Source of the DNA: Desulfoscipio geothermicus
GTDB lineage: Bacteria > Bacillota > Desulfotomaculia > Desulfotomaculales > Desulfallaceae
Assembly: GCA_016841205.1 (NCBI GenBank)
Contig: JAENZP010000013.1
Coordinates: forward strand, 31,231-95,230
DNA length: 64,000 bases
Reading direction: 5' to 3'
Part shown: positions 16,774-27,200 of the stretch, piece after piece
Position numbering within the stretch: position 1 is the stretch's first letter
How the letters are laid out: every line of letters begins with the position of its first letter
Notes under the pieces: generated by a model
Told to the model about the DNA's origin: nothing
The model's database searches: none
Seen by the model: the letters and a program-made list of their open reading frames with translations, nothing else
Position numbers and translations under genes: made by a program

Positions 16774-17574
16774 ATGTTATGGTTTTTATTTTATAATAAC
16801 AAATTGCTGGTAAAGATTAATAACGGTAATATTGCTATTCCAAACAAAGAAGATTTAACGGGATTGGAAATTCAGTTAGAGAGAGAAATTTATATAAACG
16901 GTTTAGATAACCCTCCTTGTTTTGCGGCGGAGTTTACAAATGCTCCGCAATGGCTGCCCGATAGCTTTAATTATATGAGTTTAAGAAAACTGTTTATTAA
17001 ATCTGGTAATGATACTTTTGGCATGGCCGGGCGTGCCTATCAAATTATGCATTGGGTTCGCACACATCAATTCTGTGGTAAATGCGGTAGCCCCATGAAT
17101 AATAAAGTTGATGAGCTTGCTATAAAATGTCCCAATTGCGGTACTACTATTTACCCTCGCATATCTCCCGCTGTTATAGTCGCGGTAGTTAAAGAAGATA
17201 AACTGTTACTGGCTAGAAATGTTAATTTCCCCAATAGCTTTTATAGTGTGCTGGCCGGTTTTGTTGAACCGGGAGAAACTCTAGAAGAGTGTGTGCATAG
17301 AGAGGTAAAAGAAGAAGTTGGTATTGAGGTAAAAAATATAAAATATTTTGGCAGCCAGCCCTGGCCATTTCCAGACTCCCTTATGATTGGCTTCACTGCA
17401 GAATACGCTGGTGGTGAAATTGCAGTTGATACTTTAGAGTTATCAACTGCAGATTGGTTTTCATGCTCTAATCTGCCGGCAAATATCCCCAATAACAAAA
17501 CTATCGCCGGGCGTCTTATCGAGTGGTTTTTATTGGAGGGTACTTATGGACTATGTTCAAACAATAAAAGATGA
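16774..17574 (+). CDS. nudC: NADH pyrophosphatase (Nudix, Zn-ribbon)
   Basis: The 266 residues have an N-terminal domain and a four-Cys zinc ribbon (FCGKCG ... IKCPNCG). The Nudix box is GFVEPGETLEECVHREVKEE, followed by VGI. The NudC-specific SQPWPFPDSLMIGF follows it. The enzyme hydrolyses NAD(H) to NMN and AMP and can remove NAD caps from RNA. The start ATG at 16774 follows AAAGGGTGAT. Length and motif order match the family. Confidence 0.92.
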   Translation: MLWFLFYNNKLLVKINNGNIAIPNKEDLTGLEIQLEREIYINGLDNPPCFAAEFTNAPQWLPDSFNYMSLRKLFIKSGNDTFGMAGRAYQIMHWVRTHQFCGKCGSPMNNKVDELAIKCPNCGTTIYPRISPAVIVAVVKEDKLLLARNVNFPNSFYSVLAGFVEPGETLEECVHREVKEEVGIEVKNIKYFGSQPWPFPDSLMIGFTAEYAGGEIAVDTLELSTADWFSCSNLPANIPNNKTIAGRLIEWFLLEGTYGLCSNNKR

Positions 17575-17596
17575 ACTGTTGAAAAGCTTGGTATAA
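17546..17596 (+). CDS. 16-codon ORF with strong RBS, possible gene stump
   Basis: ATG at 17546 follows GGAGGGTACTT within the nudC 3' end and reads MDYVQTIKDELLKSL before TAA. It may be the start of a translationally coupled downstream gene that was lost. No function can be assigned. Confidence 0.25.
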   Translation: MDYVQTIKDELLKSLV

Positions 17597-17599
17597 AAA

Positions 17600-19027
17600 T
17601 TACTCATTCCTTTTGCTCTGTTTACTCCTTCCCGCTTCACCCTCTTTGAGAGAAACATTATCAGGTAAAGGCTTTGCATATATAGTTGTTCGGGCAAGCA
17701 TTTTGCTGGGTAACACTTTAAAAATATAATAAAGGATCAAATAAAAGGCCGTGAGCATTAATCCTACATACAGGCCCGAGCCCTGCCCAGGGATAAGAGG
17801 CATGGTAACAATGGCAATTACTAGGCCTGCAATAGCAAATATCGAGCTATAAGGAAAACCGGCCAATTGACAATTACCCTGGGGGGGACATCCATTTGTT
17901 TTTCTGTAACGATAATGGGTGGCTAAAATTATTAAATAGGCAAATAAAAGAGAAAAACCACCGGCACTGATCAGAAAGATATAAATTTGTTCCGGCAATA
18001 TATATCCCAAGCCTAAAGAAATTAACATAGCGGCACCGGAGAAAATGATGCCACGCCGGGGTATACCACCGCGGTCTATTAAAAAAGAAGGTGCTTGTCC
18101 CGCATGGGCCAGCGACCAGATCATTCTACCCAAGCCAAAAGTAGAGGCTAGCATAGTTGAAAGGATGGCCGTAAGTAATATTATATTCATGGAGCCGACA
18201 GCCCAGTTCAAACCACCGGCGCTTAAAGCTGCCACCATAGGGCTTACATCTACGGTGAGGGTTCCCGTCCGAGTGAGTGGGAGTAGCGTAGCAATCACGG
18301 CACAATATAAGCCAACCAGGCCGATAACTGTATACTTTATAGCCCTGGGTATGGTTTTATGAGGTGTCCGGGCTTCTGAAGCTGCTAACCCCAGCACTTC
18401 AAAACCGGCATAACTAAAAAGCACAATTAACATACTTCCCGCGACCCCTGCGATACCTCCCGGGATAAGCGGTTCCATGGTCAGAACGCCCAGTCCAACA
18501 GGAGCCTTGTGCGGGATTAGTCCAAATATTAAAGCTGCAGCCAGGCCGATAAAGCCTATTAAAGCACTTAGTTTGATGGCCGCCAGACCACCTTCCAGGT
18601 TGCTTAATTGCCTTGCTCCCAGTAAGTTTAACAGGGTTACTGCAACTATGATTAAGCTAGCCAATACAAGAATTGGCACTTGTGGTACCCAGGCTTGCAT
18701 GAAGATTGATGCGGCCGCAGCTTCACTGGACATACCCAGAACTAAGCCCGTCCAATAGACCCAGCCCACCAAAAACCCAAGCCACGGTCCATATAATTGC
18801 TCTGAATAGGTTCTAAAAGAGCCGGGCTTGGGGTCGGCTACTGTCATTTCGGAGAGAGCCGTTAAAATCACATAAACTAAGCTGCCCCCCAAAATAAAGG
18901 CCAGTAGGATAGCCGGGCCAGCCGCTTTAATAGCTATTGAGGTGCCTAAAAAAAAGGAACCGCCAACTACAGTTCCAAGGGCCAGCATGGTCAACTGCCA
19001 TGCAGATAAACCATTACTTTGCTTCAT
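17600..19027 (-). CDS. APC-superfamily amino acid permease
   Basis: The 475-residue membrane protein has about 12 hydrophobic segments. The first carries the APC signature (LTMLALGTVVGGSFFLGTSI). Later come GFLVGWVYWTGLVLGMS and FSYAGFEVLGLAASEARTPH, with the conserved unwound-helix region and the E-A-R-x-P-x-k loop. It imports amino acids or polyamines with H+ or Na+; the substrate cannot be told. The C-terminal tail is basic. It is followed closely by the nudC end in convergent orientation. Confidence 0.87.
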   Translation of the reverse strand: MKQSNGLSAWQLTMLALGTVVGGSFFLGTSIAIKAAGPAILLAFILGGSLVYVILTALSEMTVADPKPGSFRTYSEQLYGPWLGFLVGWVYWTGLVLGMSSEAAAASIFMQAWVPQVPILVLASLIIVAVTLLNLLGARQLSNLEGGLAAIKLSALIGFIGLAAALIFGLIPHKAPVGLGVLTMEPLIPGGIAGVAGSMLIVLFSYAGFEVLGLAASEARTPHKTIPRAIKYTVIGLVGLYCAVIATLLPLTRTGTLTVDVSPMVAALSAGGLNWAVGSMNIILLTAILSTMLASTFGLGRMIWSLAHAGQAPSFLIDRGGIPRRGIIFSGAAMLISLGLGYILPEQIYIFLISAGGFSLLFAYLIILATHYRYRKTNGCPPQGNCQLAGFPYSSIFAIAGLVIAIVTMPLIPGQGSGLYVGLMLTAFYLILYYIFKVLPSKMLARTTIYAKPLPDNVSLKEGEAGRSKQSKRNE

Positions 19028-19171
19028 AGATAAACTCCTTGGATTTAGGTTTTGTCTTAATATGGGCCATTATTAGTGGATTTATAACTATTACAACAGG
19101 CTTTTTTACCCGCTCTAACCCCCTCTCAATTTGCGCTCTGAGGCAAGCAAAATTAAAGCGCATAAAACTAA

Positions 19172-19204
19172 AAACAGCCCGCAGTTTTTAACCTGCCGGC
19201 TGTT
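19172..19204 (-). terminator. Terminator after the UPF0180 gene
   Basis: AACAGCC and GGCTGTT with an inner GCAG/CTGC stem form a hairpin. On the reverse strand it is followed by TTTTTAGTTTT. Confidence 0.75.
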
Positions 19205-19225
19205 CTATTATTGTTTACATAACTT

Positions 19226-19456
19226 TTACATAAATCCGCGAAGCGTATCAGCAATTTCCCTGACACTTTTGCCACTAGCGTCGATAACCTTCTTGTCTGT
19301 TCTAATATCCTGCATGTCCATAAAATTGTTTTCCATACCTGATACAATAATTGCATCAGCGTGATCGACCATTGTTTTATCCACTACATTAAAGCCTTCT
19401 TTTACAAAATCATCACGCAGCCTGCTCAGATCACCATCCAACGCTATTGTAAGCAA
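19226..19456 (-). CDS. UPF0180 (YkuS-like) protein
   Basis: The 76-residue protein matches the YkuS/UPF0180 family. It has an N-terminal beta-alpha unit (VKEGFNVVDKTMVDHADAII), the VSGMENNFMDMQDI segment and KKVIDASGKSVREI. The start is TTG with GGAGGTG 7 bp upstream. It follows the PRTase gene by 18 bp, probably in one operon. The family's function is unknown. Confidence 0.82.
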   Translation of the reverse strand: MLTIALDGDLSRLRDDFVKEGFNVVDKTMVDHADAIIVSGMENNFMDMQDIRTDKKVIDASGKSVREIADTLRGFM

Positions 19457-19474
19457 ATTTAAACACCTCCGGTA

Positions 19475-20134
19475 TTAAGTTTTCCATTCGCCCCCTCTTT
19501 TATGCAAAATTTGTATAACTTCTTCATCGGTTACCTGGTCAAAGTTTTCATAAAACTGCCCAACTGCATAAAAAGGCTCCGGTACCAAAGGGCATACAAT
19601 TTCATCCACCTCTGTACCTAGCTTTTCAATTACCTCAACCGGCGCTACCGGTACAGCCAGTATGGTCCTATGCGGTTTGAATATTTTATTTATAGACATA
19701 ATGGCGGCCCGGGTAGTAAAACCAGTGGCGATGCCATCATCAATAATAATCACTGTTTTTCCTGTATAATCCGGATAACTTATACTACCGCGATATTCAA
19801 GCATTCTTCTTTTTATCTCATTTATTTCTTGCTCGACGATATTCTTTATGGAACCTTTACCTGCAAACTGCAACAATTGTTTATTTTCAGTTAAAAAAAC
19901 TGTTCCATCCTGGGTGACTGCCCCTATGGCAACTTCCGGATTATAGGGTGCACCAATTTTTCTGGGAATAATGATCTCTAGCGGAAGATTGAGCACCTTA
20001 GATACCTGATCCGCTAAAACTACTCCTCCTCTTGGTATGGCCATGACAATACCATCTACAATTTCCTTTTCTTTTAAAATACGAGCCAGGACTTGCCCGG
20101 CATCAACTCTGTCTTTGTATATTTTGTTTTCCAT
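19475..20134 (-). CDS. Phosphoribosyltransferase-family protein
   Basis: About 219 residues with a PRTase fold. It has AIPRGGVVLADQVSKVLN near the N-terminus, PRKIGAPYNPEVAIGAVTQD, and the PRPP-binding loop VIIIDDGIATGFTTRAA. The family (predicted PRTases such as COG1926) is often next to stress or dienelactone-hydrolase genes and its substrate is unsettled. The track start is GTG 20143, but GGAG lies 8 bp before ATG 20134, so that start is chosen. It is co-directional with the UPF0180 gene. Confidence 0.83.
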   Translation of the reverse strand: MENKIYKDRVDAGQVLARILKEKEIVDGIVMAIPRGGVVLADQVSKVLNLPLEIIIPRKIGAPYNPEVAIGAVTQDGTVFLTENKQLLQFAGKGSIKNIVEQEINEIKRRMLEYRGSISYPDYTGKTVIIIDDGIATGFTTRAAIMSINKIFKPHRTILAVPVAPVEVIEKLGTEVDEIVCPLVPEPFYAVGQFYENFDQVTDEEVIQILHKRGGEWKT

Positions 20135-20211
20135 TAACATCACTCCGTTGTGTTTTTAAATTGTTTTATCAGATAAGCATACTAAAACGTATTTTTCAGC
20201 ATACCATACAC

Positions 20212-21123
20212 TTACCCTACCAAGTTCAGCCCCAGTGTTCTAGCATATGCCAATGCTTCTTGGTATTCATTATAGCTGAGCCTCTGGGATAATTCTTCAA
20301 ACTGATATGCCTGGTGAGCAGGAAAATATTGCTCCATTAAATTTACCTGGCAGTCCGGTGATAATGCTTCTTTAATGAATTTTAATATTTCTTTGGTATC
20401 CTCCACTCCCCCCGGCATTACTAAATGCCGGATCAAAAGACCCCGATAAGCAATTCCCTGCTTATCTATTTTCAAACCTCCCACCTGGCGATCCATTTCT
20501 TTAAGCGACTTTTGGACAATGGTCGGGTAATCTTGTATTCCTGAATATTTTCTACCCCGTTCAGACTGGTTATATTTAAAATCTGGCATATAGATGTCTA
20601 TGACATCTTCCAGCAGTTTCAAAGTTTCCAGTTTTTCATAACCGCCACAGTTATAAACAAGAGGGAGCATTAAGCCTTTCTCTGCCGCCAGCAACACCGC
20701 CTCTAAAATGTTAGGCACAAAATGGGTCGGGGTTACCAGGTTAATATTGTGGCACTTAAAGAAGTTCTGTAGTTCCAACATGATTTTTGCCAACTCGACA
20801 TTGGTGACCAGCTCTCCTTCACCACCAAAACTAAGCTCACAATTCTGGCAAAAAACACAACGCATATTACAGTAACCAAAAAAAATAGTGCCTGAACCGT
20901 GTCTACCAACCAATGATGGCTCTTCTCCCATATGCGGGCCATAACTAGAAAGCACAACCTTATCCGTAGCTCGGCAAAACCCATGTTTTTCTTTGCGGTT
21001 TACAGCACAATTATGTGGGCACAGATTACAATTAGTCAGGTGTTGGCGAGCCTGCTCAACTTTTTTCTGCAATATTTTATTGGTTAGTATTTTATGATAA
21101 CCAGGTACATATTTTGGCTGCAT
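20212..21123 (-). CDS. Radical SAM protein, PflX (COG1313) type
   Basis: About 303 residues. An N-terminal Cys-rich part (CNLCPHNCAVNRKEKHGFC) precedes the radical SAM motif CNMRCVFCQNCELSFGGEGE. This architecture is that of 'putative pyruvate formate-lyase activating enzyme' PflX-like proteins, whose true substrate is unknown. It binds a 4Fe-4S cluster and S-adenosylmethionine. The track start (TTG 21147) has no ribosome binding site, whereas ATG 21123 follows GAGAGGGTGAGGGA, so 21123 is used. The gene lies upstream of the PRTase gene on the same strand, 77 bp apart. Confidence 0.85.
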   Translation of the reverse strand: MQPKYVPGYHKILTNKILQKKVEQARQHLTNCNLCPHNCAVNRKEKHGFCRATDKVVLSSYGPHMGEEPSLVGRHGSGTIFFGYCNMRCVFCQNCELSFGGEGELVTNVELAKIMLELQNFFKCHNINLVTPTHFVPNILEAVLLAAEKGLMLPLVYNCGGYEKLETLKLLEDVIDIYMPDFKYNQSERGRKYSGIQDYPTIVQKSLKEMDRQVGGLKIDKQGIAYRGLLIRHLVMPGGVEDTKEILKFIKEALSPDCQVNLMEQYFPAHQAYQFEELSQRLSYNEYQEALAYARTLGLNLVG

Positions 21124-21186
21124 TCCCTCACCCTCTCTTAAACCCAAGGCTTATAATAAACATTATCCTGCCCAAATGTTTATGAC

Positions 21187-21223
21187 AAAACCGCTGGGAA
21201 AACCCTTACCAGCGGTTTTTTTT
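21187..21223. terminator. Bidirectional terminator-like hairpin
   Basis: AAAACCGCTGG and CCAGCGGTTTTTTTT form a stem in the gap between the PflX-like gene and the sigma-54 activator. It most likely ends the activator transcript (reverse strand). Confidence 0.75.
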
Positions 21224-21252
21224 GCCTTGCTTACTTTTATAAAATATATTAC

Positions 21253-22953
21253 CTATATTTTGTACCGGTTTAACTTTTTATACAGACCGGCCCGGGATAT
21301 ACCTAGCATAGCAGCAGTTTGGTTCTTATTACCAGCACAGGCTTCTAAAGCATCGATAATGGCTTCCCTCTCAATATCTTCTACCAGCTTGGACAGACCG
21401 CCTTGACGACTTTTCCCCTTGAGCTTTTGATTGTTATGCATATAAAGGGGCAGATGTTCTCTATGAATGACATCACCGTCTATAATATTAAAGGCTCTTT
21501 CAATAACATTTTCAAGCTCCCTGAGATTACCCGGCCATCGTTGATTTTTCAAAATTTCAATGACCTCGTTATCCGCCCCGATAACCTGGAGGCCAAAATC
21601 GTTATTAAATCGTTGGATAAAATAATCCAGCAGCAGTTCAAGGTCTTCTACCCTACTGCGCAAGGGCGGTATATTCAAAGTGACTACATTAATACGGTAA
21701 TAAAGGTCCTCACGAAATTCCCCACTAACAATCATATCCTCAAGGTTGCGGTTGGTAGCAGCAATAACACGCACATCCACCTTGCGGGTTTTGGTATCTC
21801 CGAGACGTTCAATCTCTTTTTCCTGAAGTACTCGCAGCAGTTTAGCCTGCATCATCATGGGCATATCTCCGATTTCGTCCAGGAATATTACCCCTTTGTC
21901 AGCAAACTCAAATTTACCCATATGCCCGCCCTTTTGAGCACCTGTAAAAGCCCCTTCATTATAACCAAACAATTCAGATTCAAGAAGGGTTTCGGGAATC
22001 GCAGCACAGTTTACCCGGACAAAAGGCCCCTGACTGCGACCACTTTCACTATGGATGGCCCTGGCAAACAGTTCCTTGCCCGTGCCGCTTTCTCCTCTGA
22101 GCAGAACAGTGGAGTTGCTTTGGGCTACCCTTTTAACTGTTTCTTTAAGGGCAAGAAACCCGGGGCTTCGTCCAATAATTCGGTCGCAAAGAAGAGAAGT
22201 TGTCCGCAGCGTACAAGCCTGTTCCTCCCGGCAGCAGTCCTGCTGATTGCGCTGTTTTTGAGTTTTTGTGGTCAGGCCCTGAGCATCCGCTGTGGGTTTA
22301 AATGCTACTATACCTAGCGCACCAACAATTTGTCCATCTTTTTTTATAGGCATCCGGTTAGCAATTATCTCGCTGCCATTTAAAGTAGTTACGTAACCGT
22401 ACTCGGTTTCTCCGTCCTCTAATGATCTGGTGAATATAGGTATACCTTTATATATCTTTTGCACATGTTGACCGACCATATCCTGAACTCTCTTATTGAA
22501 GAGGCTGGCAAAAGGCTGGTTAACCATTGTAATTATATAATCCCTGTCAACGACAATTATACCATCGTTGGATAGTTCCAGGACATTGGCCAGGGTTTCT
22601 TGGTATTCATGTATATTTTCAACATTTTGAAGTTCGATTTTATCTTGAATAACAGCTACAGCCCCCACGATTTTGCCCTTGCTGATAATCGGACTGCAAT
22701 TTGAGAGGTAGGCGCCCTGGTTAAGTATAAACTCGCGGCCTAACTGCGGTTTGCCATCCAATATCACATCTAGCAGTCCGGTTGCCGGTAAATATTTGTG
22801 TACAGGCTGCCCTTTGATTAGTCGGACCGGTAGTCTAAGAAATTTCTCTACCTGGTGATTACAATAAATAATCACACCCTCATTGTTCACAGCCAGCACC
22901 GCATTGCTTGATGAGTCAATAATGTCTTCGAGTTTAAGCTTAGCAGTTCCCAT
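21253..22953 (-). CDS. Sigma-54 enhancer-binding protein, PAS-PAS-AAA+-Fis
   Basis: About 566 residues from the preferred ATG 22953; the track start at 23031 has no ribosome binding site. Two PAS domains lie at the N-terminus (IIDSSSNAVLAVNNEGVII ... and ELSNDGIIVVDRDYIITMVN). The AAA+ domain has GESGTGKE, GAFTGA and GVIFLDEIGDMPM. A Fis helix-turn-helix ends it (NKNQTAAMLGISRAGLYKKL). There is no response-regulator receiver domain, so it senses a ligand through PAS. It may activate the sigma-54 promoter at 28524, but no nearer target is visible. Close relatives regulate amino acid and organic acid catabolism in Clostridia. Confidence 0.9.
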   Translation of the reverse strand: MGTAKLKLEDIIDSSSNAVLAVNNEGVIIYCNHQVEKFLRLPVRLIKGQPVHKYLPATGLLDVILDGKPQLGREFILNQGAYLSNCSPIISKGKIVGAVAVIQDKIELQNVENIHEYQETLANVLELSNDGIIVVDRDYIITMVNQPFASLFNKRVQDMVGQHVQKIYKGIPIFTRSLEDGETEYGYVTTLNGSEIIANRMPIKKDGQIVGALGIVAFKPTADAQGLTTKTQKQRNQQDCCREEQACTLRTTSLLCDRIIGRSPGFLALKETVKRVAQSNSTVLLRGESGTGKELFARAIHSESGRSQGPFVRVNCAAIPETLLESELFGYNEGAFTGAQKGGHMGKFEFADKGVIFLDEIGDMPMMMQAKLLRVLQEKEIERLGDTKTRKVDVRVIAATNRNLEDMIVSGEFREDLYYRINVVTLNIPPLRSRVEDLELLLDYFIQRFNNDFGLQVIGADNEVIEILKNQRWPGNLRELENVIERAFNIIDGDVIHREHLPLYMHNNQKLKGKSRQGGLSKLVEDIEREAIIDALEACAGNKNQTAAMLGISRAGLYKKLNRYKI

Positions 22954-23270
22954 GTAAGTATACCAGACCTCTTTCTTGTGATAAGTATTACTATCACATT
23001 CGCCAGACAAAGGCCAAAAACCTGCCTCCATAGCGAATCAAAGACAGAAATTTTACATTATAATAGTATACTTTATAGACAGGACAAAAAAAACACCGTT
23101 AATGACCATATTAAATATATGCTTGAAAATATGTTTGCAAGGTTGACACTGCTTACAAATTAAACTCAATTGAATAAACTACTATTAGTAATTCCCTTAT
23201 TTTGCCAAATCTTGCCCCGGGGGTGGTTATGTGATAAAATTCCCACAGATCGGTAAAAAGGAGCGTTAAC
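22954..23270. other. Divergent intergenic region
   Basis: This 317-bp gap separates the sigma-54 activator and the DUF2520 gene. It should contain both promoters. No clear sigma-54, sigma-A or palindromic site stands out beyond AT-richness. Confidence 0.4.
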
Positions 23271-24143
23271 ATGACAAAATCATCCATTGTCATTATCGGG
23301 GCCGGTAAGGTAGGTTCGGCCCTGGGTATTTTATTGCAGCAAAAAGGCTATGCCGTGGCCGCAGTAGCCAGCCGTACAAAAGAATCGGCCGAGCAGTTGG
23401 CCAACCGGCTAAATTGCCCTGTGCTGAGCAACCAAGAGGCCGCAGCCCGGGCTGAACTTATTTTTATCACCACCCCCGACCGCAGCATAGCTCCCGTAGC
23501 CGCTGAAATTGCCAAGGCGGGAAGTCTTCGACAGGGACAAGTAGTGGCGCATACCAGTGGTGCGCACCCCGCAGCTGAATTGAGGGGTGTCCGGGAATCA
23601 GGCGCACTGGCGGTAAGTATTCACCCGTTGCAATCCTTTGCCGAAGTTCGGGCCGCTATGGAAAACTTACCAGGTTCGTACTTTGCCCTGGAAGGTGACG
23701 AAAGTGCCCTGCCATTGGCCCGGCAGGTGGTGGAAGATCTTGATGGCAGATGGTTTACTATCTCTGCCGCTGACAAACCCATTTACCACGCGGCGGCTTG
23801 TATTGCATCCAATTACCTGGTATCGCTAATGCACTTTGCCACCGGCTTATACGCCAAATTCGGGCTGGGGCCCCAAGAGGCCTTTGAGGCTTTATATCCT
23901 CTGGTACAGGGTACGGTAGCCAATATAACTAAAGTGGGTCCCACCCGCGCACTAACCGGACCGGTGGCCCGCGGCGACTCCCCTACCATTGCCGGGCATA
24001 TGAAAACTTTACAAGAACTAGATCCCCAGCTGCAAGAGCTCTACAGTATACTAGGACAATACACAATTAAGGTAGCTATGGAAAAAGGCGATATTAATAC
24101 TCAACAAAGCGAAGAATTAAACAAAATTTTCAAGAGAAAATAG
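23271..24143 (+). CDS. Rossmann/DUF2520 dehydrogenase-like protein
   Basis: The 290 residues open with a dinucleotide-binding motif (SIVIIGAGKVGSALGILLQQ). IFITTPDRSIAPVAAEIA follows, then VVAHTSGAHPAAEL, SIHPLQSFAEV and an all-helical C-terminal DUF2520 domain (PIYHAAACIASNYLVSLMHF). Proteins of this pair of domains resemble 6-phosphogluconate and ketopantoate dehydrogenases and are often next to panB/panC, which are not seen here. It is probably an NAD(P)-dependent oxidoreductase with unknown substrate. Codon use is GC-richer than its neighbours. Confidence 0.85.
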   Translation: MTKSSIVIIGAGKVGSALGILLQQKGYAVAAVASRTKESAEQLANRLNCPVLSNQEAAARAELIFITTPDRSIAPVAAEIAKAGSLRQGQVVAHTSGAHPAAELRGVRESGALAVSIHPLQSFAEVRAAMENLPGSYFALEGDESALPLARQVVEDLDGRWFTISAADKPIYHAAACIASNYLVSLMHFATGLYAKFGLGPQEAFEALYPLVQGTVANITKVGPTRALTGPVARGDSPTIAGHMKTLQELDPQLQELYSILGQYTIKVAMEKGDINTQQSEELNKIFKRK

Positions 24144-24150
24144 GTAGGAC

Positions 24151-24197
24151 AAAACGGGTTTTTAATCTATGCAACTGTGATTAAAAACCCGTTTTTT
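24151..24197 (+). terminator. Intrinsic terminator, 16-17 bp stem
   Basis: AAAACGGGTTTTTAATC pairs with GATTAAAAACCCGTTTT, followed by TTT, just after the DUF2520 gene. It also faces the end of the helicase gene and can serve both. Confidence 0.85.
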
Positions 24198-24218
24198 TAC
24201 AATAACTAACCGAGGCGC

Positions 24219-27200
24219 TTAAGACATATCAAACAACTCCCGGACCTCTTGTTCCGTCATTTTAGAAAGCATTGTTTCCCCGGGTTTAATGACTGCTTCA
24301 ATCATGGTCTTTTTCTTTTGCTGCAATTCATATATTTTTTCTTCAATGGTGCCCCTGGTGATAAGGCTGATGGCCTGCACCGAGTTTTTTTGACCAATGC
24401 GGTAGGCCCGATCAGTGGCCTGCTCCTCCACGGCGGGATTCCACCACGGGTCATAATGAATAACCATATCCGCACCGGTTAAATTCAGCCCCGTGCCCCC
24501 GGCTTTAAGAGAGATTAGAAAAGCATCCCCCTGGCCCCTATTAAAGGCCCGGACCATTTGCCCTCTTTCCTCCGCTTTGGTGGCACCATCCAGGTAAAAA
24601 TACTCGATTTGCTCATCATCCAGCAGCCTGCGGATAATTTCTAACATACTGACAAACTGTGAAAAAAGCAAAACCCGGTGTCCGCTATCAATAGCGTCTT
24701 GTAAAAATTCCCTTAAAAAAATAAGTTTGCCGCTGTCGCCCTGATAATTATCCAAAAAAGTGGCCGGATGGCAGCAAATCTGGCGCAGCCTGGTTAGCAG
24801 CGCTAAAATTTTGATTTGACTTCTCTCAAAGCCATCATTGGCCAATACCGATTTTACCTCTTCCTTAGCCTTGTGCAAATAAGAAAGGTATATTTTCTTT
24901 TGCTCGGTGGTTAACTCAGCCAGCACCTTGCTTTCTATCTTGGGCGGTAGTTCCTGCAAAACGTCGTTTTTCATCCTTCTTAAAATGAAGGGGGCAATTT
25001 GTTTTTGTAATTCCTTAAGCGTCCTTTCGTCTTGATTTTTGACTATGGGCCGCTCATATTTCTTGACAAATTTTTGATGGGTCAGCAGATATCCGGGCAT
25101 AACAAAATCGAAAATAGACCATAACTCAGTTAAACTGTTTTCAATGGGGGTGCCGGATAAAGCAAAATACCCCCTGGCTTGAATTGTTTTTACCGCTTTA
25201 GCATTTAATGAATTGGGGTTCTTAATGTTCTGTGCCTCATCTAAAAAATAATACTTAAAATTAAAATCCACATATAATTCCACGTCCCGCCGTATCAGCG
25301 CATAGGAGGTAACCACCAGGTCCGCCTTTTTAGCATCTTCCAGCAGGCTTTGCCGTTCCTTTAAATTACCCGAAACCACCACAACTTTTAAGCCGGGCGC
25401 AAATTTACTGGCTTCATCCTGCCAGTTATATACCACAGAAGTAGGTGCCACCACCAATGATGGTGCCTGCTGCCTTTCACTCTCCGACAGAATAAAAGCA
25501 ATGGTTTGAATAGTTTTACCCAGTCCCATATCATCCGCCAGAATGCCGCCCAAACCGTACATAGCCAACGTTTTAAGCCATTTATAACCTTTGCGCTGGT
25601 ACTCCCGCAGCACACCTTGCAAATCACCCGGCAGCACAAAATCCATATCTTGCGGCTCGCGAATATTCTGCACGAGCTGCTTGAAGGCATGGTTCCTTTC
25701 AACCTGCCATTCCGATTCTCTTAAACAACCATCAATATACACCGCTCTGTATTTGGGAAGGCTTAAAACCTTTTGATGCAATTCCTGCTGGGAAATATTC
25801 AAAGCGTCCAGCATTGTCATTATTTGGCACAAATGGTTTTCTCTGTTATCCAGCGGCAGGAATGAACCGTCCGGCAAACGGTAATACTTTTTCTTTTCCC
25901 GCAGCGCTTGAAAAATATTACCCATTTCATTCACATCAATGCCATCCAATTCAAAGGAAAAATCCAGCATGCCGTTTACCTCATTTAAGCGAACTCCTCC
26001 GGTAAAAGCTGCGTTATCCCTGACTCGCATATTGCGGAATTTTTCACTGTAGTAAACATCCGCCAGGGCCTGAAGTTCAGACAGTATATGATAAACAAAA
26101 GAGTATATCTTTTCCTCATCTTTGAGGTACAACCTGCCATTTACCGTCCTAAACTCAGCCTTTTCTAAAAGATTGAAAATGGCTTGCTCATTTTCAATAT
26201 CCCGAACTAGTATTTTTTCTCTCATCTGCCAGTCATTACTACCATCAAAGGGGTTTAATTTAATTTGGCCGTATACAAAAGCAACCCTTGCCGTAACAGC
26301 TTCATCTTCTCTGTCCAAATAAATTTCCGTTTTTAAATCTATTTCATAAAAGCTGTCCTGCACCTCTGACGAAATTTTCACCTGCCCGATTTCATTAAGC
26401 ACAGGCAGTACTTCGCTTACAAAGCGTACCCTTTGCCGAGCACTCAAACGAAGACCTTCCGGAGCCTCGGCAAAAGCATTGGCTAACGGCATAAAATATT
26501 TTCTCTGCTCATGGGAAATTTTATATATTTTTTTATCAAAAAAAATATATTCTCCGGTCTTGACCAGTGGAAGATAATTTAGTTTATTAAACTGTAATAG
26601 CAGCTCTGATCCGTTTTTATCAAGTAAGAACTGCAGGGGAAGATCCTGCTCCACGACTGGTATTTTTTCATAATCCCCATTAGGCAGCTTTAAATTAAAT
26701 TTTTCCGAACCTAAAACATCAAGCATTTTTTTAGCGGCAGACTGCATCAAAACAACCTTTTTTCCATTAAATACACTGCCTTGATTATTCCGCCGATTAA
26801 CATAACACCACGTATCGTCTAAGATGGTTTTTTCTATTTCATATATTGAATGCAATAAATCTATCACCGGCTTGTCCTCGGGTTTAAAAGCATGGATAAT
26901 AGGATCAAAGGTAAACTTTTTCCCAAAAATCACACTTGTACCGCTTTCCATAGCCTCAAATAAATTTTTTATATTTTGGACCACATAAAGCTTGTCTTCG
27001 CCCATGCGCAAAGAAAGAGCAGGAACGGCTTCTATCCTGCCACCTACTGAATTGAACGATATTTCAAAAGTGGTTTCCAAGCGGACAGGCACCTTCTCCT
27101 GGACAAGCAGGTCATGCTCAAAATAGTTTAAGATACTTTCAGTCAAAAGGTCATTGTAACCATTTTTTTTACTATGCGTGCCGGTATTCGATTTTTTTGC

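Noticed and set aside
21403-22317. 304-codon plus ORF opposite the PAS-PAS sigma-54 activator
   Set aside because: It is antisense to a gene with full sigma-54 AAA+ motifs. Its length reflects codon bias of the real gene.
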